Counted from the first letter of the stretch, positions 27,830-36,761 are shown. The stretch: DNA of 64,000 nt from Rhodospirillaceae bacterium (GCA_006969625.1 CP030885.1:3731430-3795429); one strand, 5' to 3'. Program-made: numbers and translations. Notes: generated by a model from the letters alone, not told the origin.

Positions 27830-28537
27830 ATGTCTTTGACGGCAACCCTGTTCCGCCGCCCCGCCCTCGGGCTCGTCGGCGCGGTCGCCTTCGTCTCGGT
27901 CGTCTATGCGCATGGCGAAGTGACACCGCAACCCGTCAACACCGAGGCACTGCCGGACCTCGGCGAAGAATGGCTGCCCGAGAACCCGTACCGCAACGCG
28001 GAGAAGGAGGTCTGGTTGGCGGCCATCGAAATCGGCGCCTCCGGCTACAACCAGAACTGCGCGCGCTGCCACGGCCTGGGCGCCGTCTCGGGCGGCCTGG
28101 CGCCCGATCTGCGCTACCTGGAAGCGAGCGACTACGGCGACGAGTGGTACGTGGAGCGCTTCGTCCACGGCTATACGCAGAACGGCGTCACGAAGATGCC
28201 GGGCTTCGGTGATCTGCTGGACCAGAAGGCCGCCTGGGCGATCCGCACCTACGTGGAGACCCGTCCCGACGAGGGCGCGCTCGATGCGCACAACGATCGC
28301 CTGAAGCAGATCCGCGACCAGTTGGCGGAATGGTCGAATGGCACTGCCGCAGACGCGGACGGCATTGCCGCCGTGCAGGCGGAGCTCGCGGCCATCGCCG
28401 AACAGGTGGAGACCGCATCCGGCGCGCCGATCGCCGACAGCATCGCCGCCAAGGCGGCCCGCGAACTCGGCGATTCGCCCGAAAGCATGAAGCGGGCGGC
28501 GGAAACCCTCACGGTCGGCCTGTCCGCCGCACAGTGA
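27830..28537 (+). CDS. Cytochrome c550 (ExaB/PedF-like)
   Basis: 235-residue periplasmic cytochrome that takes electrons from the PQQ alcohol dehydrogenase. Signal peptide 1-27 (VVYA-HGE), haem motif C77-x2-C80-H81 (NCARCHG) and likely distal Met123 (TKMPGF). A helical C-terminal extension of ~80 residues follows. The ATG at 27830 is chosen for the GGAGG ~10 nt upstream and the signal peptide. The open frame extends 51 codons further upstream without merit. This is the only plus-strand gene of the core dehydrogenase set. Confidence 0.9.
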   Translation: MSLTATLFRRPALGLVGAVAFVSVVYAHGEVTPQPVNTEALPDLGEEWLPENPYRNAEKEVWLAAIEIGASGYNQNCARCHGLGAVSGGLAPDLRYLEASDYGDEWYVERFVHGYTQNGVTKMPGFGDLLDQKAAWAIRTYVETRPDEGALDAHNDRLKQIRDQLAEWSNGTAADADGIAAVQAELAAIAEQVETASGAPIADSIAAKAARELGDSPESMKRAAETLTVGLSAAQ

Positions 28538-28604
28538 TTCCGCCGCACAGTGATAGTGTCGATGGCGCCGATACTGTCGATGGCGCTCTTGGCGAGGTGA
28601 GCGG

Positions 28605-29699
28605 ATGGCCCTGAGAGACCGTTTGAGACTGCTCTGTTCCGTCCCGCGCCCCCACCCGGCCACCCGACGACAGTATCCTGCATGGGTGGCCGGGTGGGGG
28701 CGCAGTGGAACTGCGGGCGCGAAGCGCCGGACGGAACAGTGCCGAGAATGGGCCTCCAAGCCCATTCTCAAACGGTCCCTGGGACCTGCCGGTTCGTTTG
28801 CCGGCCTCCTGATCGCTGCCGGCTTGGCGGTCGCTCTGGGGCTGGCGACAGCCAGTGGAGCGGCACTGGCCAGGTGCGCCGACTACGTGCCCGGACCCAA
28901 GCCCCAGAACGTCGGCCGCGACATCGTCGGACAGGATCTCGACCGGATCCGCGAGCGCGGCTACATCGAGTTCGCGCTCTACGAGGACTTCCAGCCCTTT
29001 TCCTGGATGGCCGACGACGGGCCGGCCGGCGTCGACGTCGCGCTCGGGCGCCTGATCGCCGAGGACCTGGGCGTCGCGGCGCGGTTCCGACTGGTCGGCG
29101 CCGCCGAGAACGTCGACGGCGACCTGCGCAACCAGGTCTGGCGGGGTCCGCTTGTTGGCGGGCGGGTCAGCAACGTGATGCTGCACATCCCCTACAACAG
29201 CGACCTCGCCTGCCGGAACGAACAGGTCGTGCTCACCGGCCACTACTACAACGAGCAGATCGCCATCGCCTACCGCTTGGACGCCTACCCGGACGGCGGT
29301 CCCGTCCCCGCCTACTTCCGCTTCGATACGGTTGCGGTCGAGAACGACACGATCGCCGACTTCTATCTTTCCTCCCTCGCCGGCGGGCAACTGCGCGCCA
29401 ACATCCGGCGCTTCCCGAGCGTCGCCGCCGCGATGCAGGCCCTGGCCGCCGGCGAAGTCAAGGCGGCGATGGGTCCGCTGTCCCAACTGGAGTTCGGCAA
29501 GACCGAGGCGATCGCCATCCACACCCCGCCCCTGCCCGGCTTCGGGCGCGGCGAATGGACGCTCGGCGTGGCCGTCCATCACCGCTATCGCCCGCTCGCC
29601 TACGCCGTCGACGACGCCATCCGCGCCGCCGTCGAGGACGGGCGCCTGGCGCGGATCTTCGCGGAGCATGGGCTGAGCTATACGCCGCCGAAGTGGTGA
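28605..29699 (+). CDS. Quinoprotein dehydrogenase-associated family 3 solute-binding protein (XoxJ/MoxJ-like)
   Basis: 364-residue open frame. The periplasmic binding fold starts around residue 90 (CADYVPGPKPQNVGRDI) and runs to RLARIFAEHGLSY. Proteins of this kind (XoxJ/MoxJ) help activate PQQ dehydrogenases. The annotated ATG has GAGGTG 4 nt upstream. About 50 residues encoded by a composite palindromic element then precede the hydrophobic signal segment (FAGLLIAAGLAVALGLATA), so the N-terminus is abnormal. The element seems to have been inserted in frame, and a later non-ATG start may be used. Confidence 0.8.
   Translation: MALRDRLRLLCSVPRPHPATRRQYPAWVAGWGRSGTAGAKRRTEQCREWASKPILKRSLGPAGSFAGLLIAAGLAVALGLATASGAALARCADYVPGPKPQNVGRDIVGQDLDRIRERGYIEFALYEDFQPFSWMADDGPAGVDVALGRLIAEDLGVAARFRLVGAAENVDGDLRNQVWRGPLVGGRVSNVMLHIPYNSDLACRNEQVVLTGHYYNEQIAIAYRLDAYPDGGPVPAYFRFDTVAVENDTIADFYLSSLAGGQLRANIRRFPSVAAAMQALAAGEVKAAMGPLSQLEFGKTEAIAIHTPPLPGFGRGEWTLGVAVHHRYRPLAYAVDDAIRAAVEDGRLARIFAEHGLSYTPPKW
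28617..28777. repeat. Composite palindromic element (nested inverted repeats)
   Basis: Three nested pairs: 12-bp outer arms (28617-28628 with 28766-28777, GACCGTTTGAGA), 11-bp arms (28634-28644 with 28729-28739, CTGTTCCGTCC) and a perfect 20-bp inner stem (28646-28665 with 28684-28703) with an 18-nt loop. A separate 10-bp hairpin GAGAATGGGC/GCCCATTCTC (28744-28769) overlaps the right outer arm. The layout resembles a REP/MITE-type mobile palindrome and lies within the 5' coding region of the binding-protein gene. Confidence 0.75.
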
Positions 29700-29802
29700 T
29701 GCGCCCGCCCGCCGGCGTCGAACGGCCAGGCGGATCAGGGGTCGCTTCGGGCCAAGGTGTAGCAGCGTGCCCGGCAGTGTCTCCGGCAGCGTCCCTCGTG
29801 CG

Positions 29803-30786
29803 TCAGGACACCATGAGCGTCGTCCGGCGCCCCGTCCCCTCGACCAGCAGCACGCGCCGCAGCGCCGGGGTGCGATGCAGGCTGCGCCGCACGTCAGCCA
29901 TGCCGAGCACAGCGAAGCCGGTCGAAAAGGCGTCGGCCTCGGCGGCGCTGCGCGCCTCCACGCTGACGGTCGACCAGACCGCCGGACGCAAGGGCGCCTT
30001 GGGGTCGAGGATATGCGCGGGGGCGGGCATCCCGGAGCCCGATGCCGCCGCGGCTCGTCCGAGCGTGAGGGCCGGCGGGCTTGAGGTCGCGATCGCGGTG
30101 CGTGCGATCTGCCGCGTCTCGACGATCCCCGCCACGGGGTCGGCCACGGCCACCCGCCACGCGCCCTGGCCGGCCCGGAACTCCCCGATGTTCACCAGGG
30201 TGTCGGCGAAACCCTCGAGGGCGAGGGCGCGCGCGACCTGGTCGGTGGCATAGCCCTGGGCCACGCCGTTGAAGGTCAGCGCCATGCCCGGCCGCCCGAA
30301 GCTGACGCGCGCCGGATCGAAAGCGACCGCCGGCCAGTCGACCAGGGACTGGGCGGCCGCCAGGTCGGCGGGCGCGTACCCCCCGCCTTGCCCAGCCAGC
30401 AAGGCCCAGACCGGCTGAACGCTGGGGTCGAAGGCGCCGCCGGTGGCGCCGTGCACGCGGTCGCACAGCCGGAGCAGATCGACGAACTCGGGGGCCGGAT
30501 GGTCGAGCCGACCGGTTCGGTTGAGACGAGTCAGCGCCGAGCTCGGGTCGTAGAGGCTAAACAGCGCCTCCATCCGCCGCAGCGCGCGCACGGCAGCCCC
30601 GACGGCACGCCCGGCCGCGGCTTCGGATCCGCCGCGCAGCGTGATCTCGGCATAGGCGCCGAGGGCCCGCCCGCGCCACCGAGTCACCGGCGCGGTCGTC
30701 GCCGATCCGCTGAGCGCGGCAAGCGGCCCGGCACCGGCCGCCACCGCCGCAATGCTGAGGAACCTGCGCCGTGAGACCGGCCTCAT
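29803..30786 (-). CDS. apbE: FAD:protein FMN transferase (ApbE), Tat-exported
   Basis: 327-residue periplasmic enzyme that attaches FMN to a threonine of target proteins. A twin-arginine signal (S5-R-R-R-F-L) is followed by the ApbE fold. Family blocks are FSLYDPSSALTRLNR, GGAFDPSVQPVWALL, FNGVAQGYATDQVA and the substrate loop HILDPKAP. It overlaps the NosR-like gene by 4 nt. That neighbour has an FMN-binding domain with a flavinylation motif and is the obvious substrate. Confidence 0.93.
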   Translation of the reverse strand: MRPVSRRRFLSIAAVAAGAGPLAALSGSATTAPVTRWRGRALGAYAEITLRGGSEAAAGRAVGAAVRALRRMEALFSLYDPSSALTRLNRTGRLDHPAPEFVDLLRLCDRVHGATGGAFDPSVQPVWALLAGQGGGYAPADLAAAQSLVDWPAVAFDPARVSFGRPGMALTFNGVAQGYATDQVARALALEGFADTLVNIGEFRAGQGAWRVAVADPVAGIVETRQIARTAIATSSPPALTLGRAAAASGSGMPAPAHILDPKAPLRPAVWSTVSVEARSAAEADAFSTGFAVLGMADVRRSLHRTPALRRVLLVEGTGRRTTLMVS

Positions 30787-32885
30787 CGCAGCGCCCTCTT
30801 CGTCGGCTGCGCCGCCAGGACCAGGGGGACGCAGCGCGTCGGGTCGTCATGGATGGCGACGCAGTCCAGGCACTGGAAGCACTCCGAATAGGCGATCTTG
30901 CCGCTCGGCTCGATCGCGCCGTAGCGGCACTTCACCCGGCAGAGCTGGCACGGCGAGCCGCACTCCTGCCGGCGCTCGATCCAGTCCCGGCCGCGCAGCA
31001 AGCCGCCGATCGCCATCACCGCCCCGAGCGGACAGACGTAGCGGCAGAAGCCCTTGAACAGCACCATCCCCAGCAGCAGCCATAGCGCGGCATAGGCGAC
31101 GTAGTACCACTCGCGCAAGAAGAACACGCTGATCGCGGTCTTGAACGGTTCGACCTCGGCCGCGAGATCGACCTGGTCCGGCGCCAGGAAGACGACGGCG
31201 ACGAGGCCGGCGAGCAGCACGTACTTCAGCCCCTTCAGCCTGCGGTCCCAAAGGGCGCCCGGCTCGACCTCCGGCAGGCGCAGCCAGCGGCCGAGGCGAT
31301 GGGCGAACTCCTGCAAGGCGCCGAAGGGGCACATCCAGCCGCAGAAGAAGCCCCGCCCCCAGAGCACGAAGCTGAGCAGGACCACGGCCCAGATGGCCAG
31401 CGAGAAGGGATCGTAGAACAGGAAGTCGAGGCTGCCGCCCTCGCTGAGGGTCCGCACCACGCCCAGCACCGTGACGACCGAGAGCTGCCCCTGCCCCCAC
31501 CAGCCCACGAAGCCGAGCATGACGGCCAGGAAGCCCAGCCGCAGCGGCGTGAAATGGCAGGAACCGGCAAGCCGGCTCTGGCCGAACAGCAGCACGCCGA
31601 CCAGCCCGCTCATCAACACGCCCAGGCCGGCCAGGTCGAGCGCCCGGTTGCGCACGGCCTCCAGCTTCGGGTCGAGCGGCTTGACGGCCTCGGGCCGCAC
31701 GAAGAAGCGCGCGTCGGTCTGGTGCGTCGCCGTCAACGTCACCGTGCCGATCCGCGGCTGGAAGGTGCCGTGCTCGCGCACCGCCAGCAGGTTGAGGTCC
31801 CACGGGCGGGTTGGATCGAAGCCGAGGCGCCGGTCGATGCGCAGGATCATCGCCGTCCCGCCCGGCACGCCTGGGAGCGTCTCGACGAAGAGATCCGCGT
31901 CGCGCAGCGCGATCGGCAGCCCGTCCTGCTCCACGGACAACCAATCGGGGCTGGTGTTGCGCACGAAGTCCTCGGACACCAGGCCGTGCCGGGCCGCCTC
32001 GATCACGAGGATCGGCTCGTCGTCGCCGGAGATCGTCAGGAAGGCCTGCAGCTCCGCCAAGCTGTCGTCGGCCAGGACGGCGCGGGCGATCGACTGCGGT
32101 CCGACGTCGACGACCCAGAGATCCAGATATGGCGCCTCCGGATCCTCCAGCGCCGCGGGGTCGTCGTCCTCCCAGATCGTGTCGGCGAAGGCGGCCTGGA
32201 TCTCGGCATTGCTGACGGTCTTGCGGGTGGCGAGGCCCTGCTCGACCAGGTCTTGCCAGGTGAGGTCCTCGCGGTGGTCGGGGTTGGGGTAGGCCGGCGG
32301 GCCAGCGGCCACCAGTCCGGCCATCTTCTCGCGCGCCACCGCGCGCGTCGCCGCGAGGATGCTCTCGTGCGCGACCCGCACGCTCGCGGTCGCCTTGGTG
32401 ACGCCGTCCAGATAAACCAGGGAGGAGGCGCCTGCCGCCTTCCCGTAGGGCGTGCCGACGACCAGCGACGAGGCGATCGAGTGCCCGCGGTACTGCTCGA
32501 AGAAGGCGTGGAACGGGGCCTGCCCCAGGCCGGAAACGAAAATCGGCTCGTTGTGCTCGATCAGGCGCACATCGAGGAAGCGGCCTTCCAGATCGAGCGT
32601 CACCAGGGCATTGATCGGGGCACCCGAGAATCCGGGGAGCGGCGCCAGCGGTTCGGTCTCGAACACGTAGCCGGCCGCGGCGCCGCCGGAATTCAGCAGC
32701 GTCCACACGCCCTTGTCGTTCACTGGCTCGCCGAGCGAGTAGGGCGGCACGATGAGGTCGGCCAACGCCTGCTCGCTCAACGGCTCCGCCGAAGCGGAAG
32801 CCGCCGCGAAGCAAAGCAGGCCGCCGACCGCTGCGGTCGCGGCCCCGTGCCAAAGGCGTGCGACACCCGAGAAGCCCTGCGCCAT
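30783..32885 (-). CDS. NosR/NirI-family membrane flavo-iron-sulfur protein
   Basis: 700-residue protein: signal peptide (1-33), periplasmic FMN-binding domain with the flavinylation motif D160-G-V-T-K-A-T166, a large periplasmic region to about residue 455, five to six membrane helices carrying two CxxxCP motifs (CGWMCPFGALQEF and CRYVCPLGAV), and C-terminal 4Fe-4S motifs (CGSPCQLCRVKC and CFQCLDC). NosR proteins pass electrons across the inner membrane to periplasmic partners. No nos genes are present. Here it sits with PQQ genes and apbE, so it may link quinol and periplasmic electron carriers of alcohol oxidation. Confidence 0.88.
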   Translation of the reverse strand: MAQGFSGVARLWHGAATAAVGGLLCFAAASASAEPLSEQALADLIVPPYSLGEPVNDKGVWTLLNSGGAAAGYVFETEPLAPLPGFSGAPINALVTLDLEGRFLDVRLIEHNEPIFVSGLGQAPFHAFFEQYRGHSIASSLVVGTPYGKAAGASSLVYLDGVTKATASVRVAHESILAATRAVAREKMAGLVAAGPPAYPNPDHREDLTWQDLVEQGLATRKTVSNAEIQAAFADTIWEDDDPAALEDPEAPYLDLWVVDVGPQSIARAVLADDSLAELQAFLTISGDDEPILVIEAARHGLVSEDFVRNTSPDWLSVEQDGLPIALRDADLFVETLPGVPGGTAMILRIDRRLGFDPTRPWDLNLLAVREHGTFQPRIGTVTLTATHQTDARFFVRPEAVKPLDPKLEAVRNRALDLAGLGVLMSGLVGVLLFGQSRLAGSCHFTPLRLGFLAVMLGFVGWWGQGQLSVVTVLGVVRTLSEGGSLDFLFYDPFSLAIWAVVLLSFVLWGRGFFCGWMCPFGALQEFAHRLGRWLRLPEVEPGALWDRRLKGLKYVLLAGLVAVVFLAPDQVDLAAEVEPFKTAISVFFLREWYYVAYAALWLLLGMVLFKGFCRYVCPLGAVMAIGGLLRGRDWIERRQECGSPCQLCRVKCRYGAIEPSGKIAYSECFQCLDCVAIHDDPTRCVPLVLAAQPTKRALR

Positions 32886-33125
32886 GCCGGCGATGATATG
32901 GGCCGCGGACTGCGAGCGCCCATGCGACGTTGGTCGAATGCGCGCCGGTCGCAGGCGCACCGGGCGCATGCGATCGGCGCGCGGCACCTGACCGGGAGAA
33001 CTGCCGGCCGAACACCGTGCCGGCGGCCCGAAAACGAAAGCGGCCGAGGGTCGAAGGGCGACCCCGAACCGACCCGGCGGGGCGCGGAGGGTCGGCATGG
33101 CGTCGACGCGCATCGTGCCCAACCC

Positions 33126-34399
33126 GAGACATAGGTGACGGAACGTACCGGACACATGGGTAACACTTTCCGCTTTGCGCGGGGGGTGTCGATGCCATGG
33201 AGAGAGAGTTCGGTTATGGACGAGCGTCTGCGTTTCGTTGCCCGCCTGCTCGACGGCGAGCGGATGAGCGACGTCTGTCGGGAGTTCGGGATTTCCCGCA
33301 AGACCGGCTACAAGATCTATGCGCGCTACCGCGAGGAGGGGGCCTACGCCCTGTGCGACCGGTCACGGCGGCCGGTGCGCTACGCCAACCAGCTACCGGC
33401 GCCGGTCGAGGCGCTGATCGTTTCGACCAAGCGCGACAAACCGCATTGGGGCGCGCGCAAGATCCGCGAGTTGCTGATCCGGCGCCTGGCCGGCGACGTG
33501 CGGATCCCGGCGCAGAGCACGGTGCACGCCGTGCTCGACCGTCACGGCCTGGTCCAGCGCGCGCGCAAACGCCGCAACGCGGCCAAAGGAACGCCGCTGT
33601 CGGCCGCGCACGCGCCCAACGATCTGTGGTGCGTCGATTTCAAGGGCGAGTTCAAGCTCGGCAACGGCCGCTACTGTTACCCTTTGACGGTGACCGACCA
33701 GGCCTCGCGCTACATCCTCGCCTGCGATGCCCTCGAGAGCACCAAGGAGCCCGGTGCCTTCGCGGCCTTCGAGCGCCTGTTCTCCGCGCACGGCCTGCCC
33801 CAGGCGATCCGCAGCGACAACGGCCTGCCCTTCGCCAGCCCCAACGGGCTCTACAATCTCTCGCGCCTGTCGGTCTGGTGGCTCAGGCTGGGCATCGCGA
33901 TCGAACGCATCCCGCCCGGCAAGCCCCAGCGCAACGGACGCCACGAGCGCATGCATCTCACGCTCAAGACGGAAACCACCAAGCCGGCACGCCACAATGT
34001 CCTGCAGCAGCAGGCACGCTTCGACGATTTCGTCCGCGAATTCAATGCCCAACGGCCGCACGAAGCGCTCGGCATGCGCACGCCGGCAGAGCTCTACCGC
34101 CCCTCCACAAGGCTCTATCGCGGATTGGACGAGATCGTCTATCCCTTCCACGACCGTGACGTCCTAGTCACCGCCTGCGGGCGCATCTGCATGCACCGCA
34201 AGAAGATCAACGTCTCGACCGTGCTCGCCGGGCAGCGGCTGGGACTCAAGGAAGTCGACGAGGGAATCTGGCTCGTCTCCTTCCTGCACTACGACCTGGG
34301 CTACATCGACCTCGAACAGAGGACCCTACAAACCATCGACACCCCATTCGGCACGAGGGTGTCACCCATGTCTTAGGAACGATCCGTTACCCATGTCTC
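33126..34399 (+). mobile_element. IS481-family insertion sequence
   Basis: ~1.27-kb element with imperfect ~41-bp terminal inverted repeats. The left end begins GAGACATAGGTGACGGA and the right end, read on the minus strand, GAGACATGGGTAACGGA. Each end contains two copies of an ACAT(A/G)GGT(G/A)AC motif, probable transposase sites. One full-length transposase is inside. No clear target duplication is visible at the boundaries I chose. The right end is 22 bp from the 3' end of a tRNA gene. Confidence 0.85.
33192..34376 (+). CDS. IS481-family transposase
   Basis: 394-residue DDE transposase: N-terminal HTH (about 10-60, MSDVCREFGISRKTGYKIY), then the integrase-type catalytic core with the three acidic residues in LWCVDFKGE, IRSDNGLPF and NGRHERMH. 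It is full length and uninterrupted, so probably active. The ATG at 33192 follows a G-rich stretch; an ATG at 33216 (MDERLRF) is an alternative. Confidence 0.93.
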   Translation: MPWRESSVMDERLRFVARLLDGERMSDVCREFGISRKTGYKIYARYREEGAYALCDRSRRPVRYANQLPAPVEALIVSTKRDKPHWGARKIRELLIRRLAGDVRIPAQSTVHAVLDRHGLVQRARKRRNAAKGTPLSAAHAPNDLWCVDFKGEFKLGNGRYCYPLTVTDQASRYILACDALESTKEPGAFAAFERLFSAHGLPQAIRSDNGLPFASPNGLYNLSRLSVWWLRLGIAIERIPPGKPQRNGRHERMHLTLKTETTKPARHNVLQQQARFDDFVREFNAQRPHEALGMRTPAELYRPSTRLYRGLDEIVYPFHDRDVLVTACGRICMHRKKINVSTVLAGQRLGLKEVDEGIWLVSFLHYDLGYIDLEQRTLQTIDTPFGTRVSPMS

Positions 34400-34420
34400 C
34401 GGGCTGGACATCGCCGAATG

Positions 34421-34497
34421 TGGTGGGCCCGGCAGGACTCGAACCTGCGACAACACCGTTATGAGCGGCGCGTTCTAACCAGCTGAACTACGGGCCC
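34421..34497 (-). tRNA. tRNA with CAT anticodon (elongator Met or lysidine-modified Ile2)
   Basis: The minus strand folds as a 77-nt tRNA: acceptor GGGCCCG/CGGGCCC, D-arm GTTCAGCTGGTTAGAAC, anticodon stem CGCCG/CGGTG with loop CTCATAA, T-arm GCAGG-TTCGAGT-CCTGC and encoded CCA. The anticodon is CAT. It lacks initiator features, so it is elongator Met or Ile2; the two cannot be separated safely by eye. Confidence 0.93.
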
Positions 34498-34655
34498 GGC
34501 TTCCCGGCCTGCAAGCGGCGCCACGCGGCACGGGTGAGCGGCGAATGTACGGGCGCGGTGCGGCAGGTCAAGGGCGGTGGTATCGAGCGCGGCGAGAGCT
34601 CGCCCTTTACGGGAGGCCGACGCCTGCCCTGGCCTGCCATGGAGGGAGTCGCGCG

Positions 34656-35531
34656 TCACGGCCCCAACCGCCAGCGCGCCTGGCCGTAGGCGACCGTGCC
34701 GGCGGCCAGGTCGAAGCGCATGAGATCCTCGCCCAGGATCAACGGGCCGGCGAAGTCGGCGGCGACCTCGGCGAGCAGCGCGTCGCGCTCGGCCGCCGGC
34801 GGCACGAAGTGGGTCAGCGCCAGGGCCTGGGCGCCGGCGCGCGCGGCCAGCTTGCCGACCGCGCTTGACAGGGTGTGGTAGCCGGCGACGTTGGCCACCG
34901 TCTCCGCCGAACGCACGCCTGGGACCACCGGCATCTCGCGGTGGACGAAGACCTCGTTGACCAGCAGGTCGCAGTCCCGGGCGGCCGCCTCCAAGGCAGC
35001 GCAGGGGCGCGTGTCGCCGGAAAGGACGGCGCGCTTGCCGACGCTTTCGAACGAAAACCCGAAGGCCTGGCGGACCGGCCGGTGGTCGACCTCGAAGGCG
35101 GCGATGCCCAGGTCGCCCAGCGCGGCGCTCCAGCCGTCGGCGATCTCCACGACCTCGACCTCAAGGGCCGCCGCCGAGGGGCGCTTCTCGTGGGCAATGC
35201 GCTGCTCCAACTCGGGTTTCCACAGCGTCGTCAGGCCCTTGACATAGGCGCAGGTGCCGCGCGGTCCGACGACCCGCTGCGGCCGGTCGCGGCCCTGGTG
35301 CCAGCTCGAGACGATGAGTTGGAAGAGGTCGACCAAGTGGTCCGAATGCAGGTGGGTCAGCAGCACCAGATCCAGGTCGGGTCCGGGGCAGCCGGCGGCG
35401 AGCAGCCGCTGGGTGACGCCGGATCCGCAGTCGACCAGCACGCGCGCGGTCTCGGTCTCCACCAGGGTGGCCGGGCCGTAGCGCTCGGTCGAGACGACGG
35501 GACATCCGGTGCCGAGCAGGGTCAGGCGCAT
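34656..35531 (-). CDS. Metallo-beta-lactamase fold hydrolase (ribonuclease Z/arylsulfatase-like)
   Basis: 291-residue cytosolic hydrolase with the metal motif T-H-L-H-S-D-H in LLTHLHSDHLVDLF. Further metal ligands are in VLSGDTRP and LALTHFVPP. It is close to RNase Z/AtsA-like subgroups in layout. The natural substrate is not evident. It has no signal peptide. The neighbours (tRNA, lytic transglycosylase) give no functional hint. Confidence 0.85.
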   Translation of the reverse strand: MRLTLLGTGCPVVSTERYGPATLVETETARVLVDCGSGVTQRLLAAGCPGPDLDLVLLTHLHSDHLVDLFQLIVSSWHQGRDRPQRVVGPRGTCAYVKGLTTLWKPELEQRIAHEKRPSAAALEVEVVEIADGWSAALGDLGIAAFEVDHRPVRQAFGFSFESVGKRAVLSGDTRPCAALEAAARDCDLLVNEVFVHREMPVVPGVRSAETVANVAGYHTLSSAVGKLAARAGAQALALTHFVPPAAERDALLAEVAADFAGPLILGEDLMRFDLAAGTVAYGQARWRLGP

Positions 35532-35563
35532 GCCCGGTGTTTAGGCCAAGACGCCCTGGAAAG

Positions 35564-36403
35564 CTAGCGGATGCCGCCGGCCGGGCCCTCTGCGGCCAGG
35601 CTGGCGAGGCGTGCGTCCGCGGCCGGCTCCTCGGCAGCCTGCCCCGTTGCGCCGACCTGCCCCGCTGCGCCGACCTGCCTCGCTGCGCCGACCTGCCCCG
35701 CTGCGCCGGCCCGCTCGGCCTCGGCCGCCTCCCGGGCGGCGCGGCGGGCCTCGCGCGCGGCCTGGGCGGCCAGGCGCTTTTCCTCGTTCCAATAGCGGAA
35801 GACCTTGGCGCGGTAGCGGTTGGCGAACTGCGGCGTGGCCGAGTGGTAGCGACCGATCGCCTTGGTCCAGCTGTTCTGGCTGGCGCGCAGCTCGGACAGG
35901 AAGCTGGCGGCATAGGCGACGTTGAAGGCGGGATCGAAGGCCTGCTCCAGCGATTCGAAGGCGTCCGGATGGAAGTGCAGGTTGATCTGCATGCAACCGA
36001 CGTCAATGTTGCCGACCCCCTTTGCCTTGAGCGCCTGCACCTCGGCAACGGCGGCCGCCTTGCTCGGCAAATAGCGCCCCTTGCCCTCGGCCATGACGGT
36101 CCAGGGCCAGGCAAGATGTGCCTGGTGCTCACGGCTCCAGCGGCCCGATTCCGTGCGCGAGATGGCCGTCAGCAGGTGCGCCGGCAGCGCCAGAAGCTGC
36201 TCCGCCGCCTTGATGTTGCGGTGGCACAGCTCCCAGTCGCTGACCGGCAGCGCCTCGGCGATGGCGCCCGGCTTGCCGCCGAGGGCCGGCGTCGGCTCGG
36301 GGCTGGCGGCGACCGGCAGCGGCAGCAGGACGAGCGCGACCACGGCGAGCACGGCTCGGGCGGACGACAGCCGGCGGCCGAAGACTGTGACACCGAAGGG
36401 CAT
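35564..36403 (-). CDS. Lytic transglycosylase (SLT domain) with Ala/Gly-rich repeat tail
   Basis: 279-residue exported protein that cleaves peptidoglycan. Signal peptide 1-33. The SLT domain (about 55-195) has the catalytic Glu in AISRTESGRWS and the family blocks NIDVGCMQINLHFHP and AVGRYHSATP-like AIGRYHSATPQ. The tail is Ala/Arg-rich with four near-perfect GA(A/T)xQ(V/A)-type hexapeptide repeats encoded by an 18-bp tandem repeat (about 35645-35705). AGGGAGG precedes the ATG at 36403. VirB1-like and flagellar or housekeeping roles are possible. Confidence 0.87.
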   Translation of the reverse strand: MPFGVTVFGRRLSSARAVLAVVALVLLPLPVAASPEPTPALGGKPGAIAEALPVSDWELCHRNIKAAEQLLALPAHLLTAISRTESGRWSREHQAHLAWPWTVMAEGKGRYLPSKAAAVAEVQALKAKGVGNIDVGCMQINLHFHPDAFESLEQAFDPAFNVAYAASFLSELRASQNSWTKAIGRYHSATPQFANRYRAKVFRYWNEEKRLAAQAAREARRAAREAAEAERAGAAGQVGAARQVGAAGQVGATGQAAEEPAADARLASLAAEGPAGGIR

Positions 36404-36761
36404 AGGGGCCTCCCTGACTGCGGACGACTCGCCGCCCGAACGAAGCAATCCGCATGCCAGCCGTCGCCAAGTGTCTGATTTTCTGGACAGTCTGCTGCAG
36501 CGCAGCATTTGACATCCGGTCCGGTGTTATCCAAATGCCACGCTCTTGGAAAAGAATACCTGATAGATCAATAGACTAGCTTTTTTCCTTGCCAAGCCGG
36601 CAGGCGCACCTCAAATTGTGCAGTGCGACATGGGCGGCACCGTCCGCTGCCGCCGTGTCGTACGTCTCTAAGGGCGTTTCCTCCCTAAACTTGGGCCGTG
36701 GCCACGCGCCACGGCCTTTTTTTCGTTCGGCTTGGCGAGTCGTGTGGCTTGGCGATGCGCC
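36404..36761 (+). other. Intergenic region, possible small-RNA gene ending in a terminator
   Basis: No protein gene is visible. The right half contains the motif CCTCCCTAAACTTGGG followed by the strong terminator at 36694. CUCCC-type loops before an intrinsic terminator are seen in several alphaproteobacterial small RNAs, so a plus-strand sRNA ending near 36723 is plausible. A TTGACA occurs at 36509 but no good -10 box follows it. Confidence 0.35.
36694..36723 (+). terminator. Rho-independent terminator
   Basis: Perfect 9-bp stem GGCCGTGGC/GCCACGGCC with a 5-nt loop followed by seven T residues on the plus strand. It is the clearest intrinsic terminator in the window. No plus-strand protein gene precedes it, which points to a non-coding transcript. 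Confidence 0.85.

Noticed and set aside
33100..34420. Target-site duplication of the IS481 element
   Set aside because: Bases flanking the inverted repeats (CAACCC and CGGGCT) do not match, and the exact IS ends are uncertain, so no duplication is claimed.
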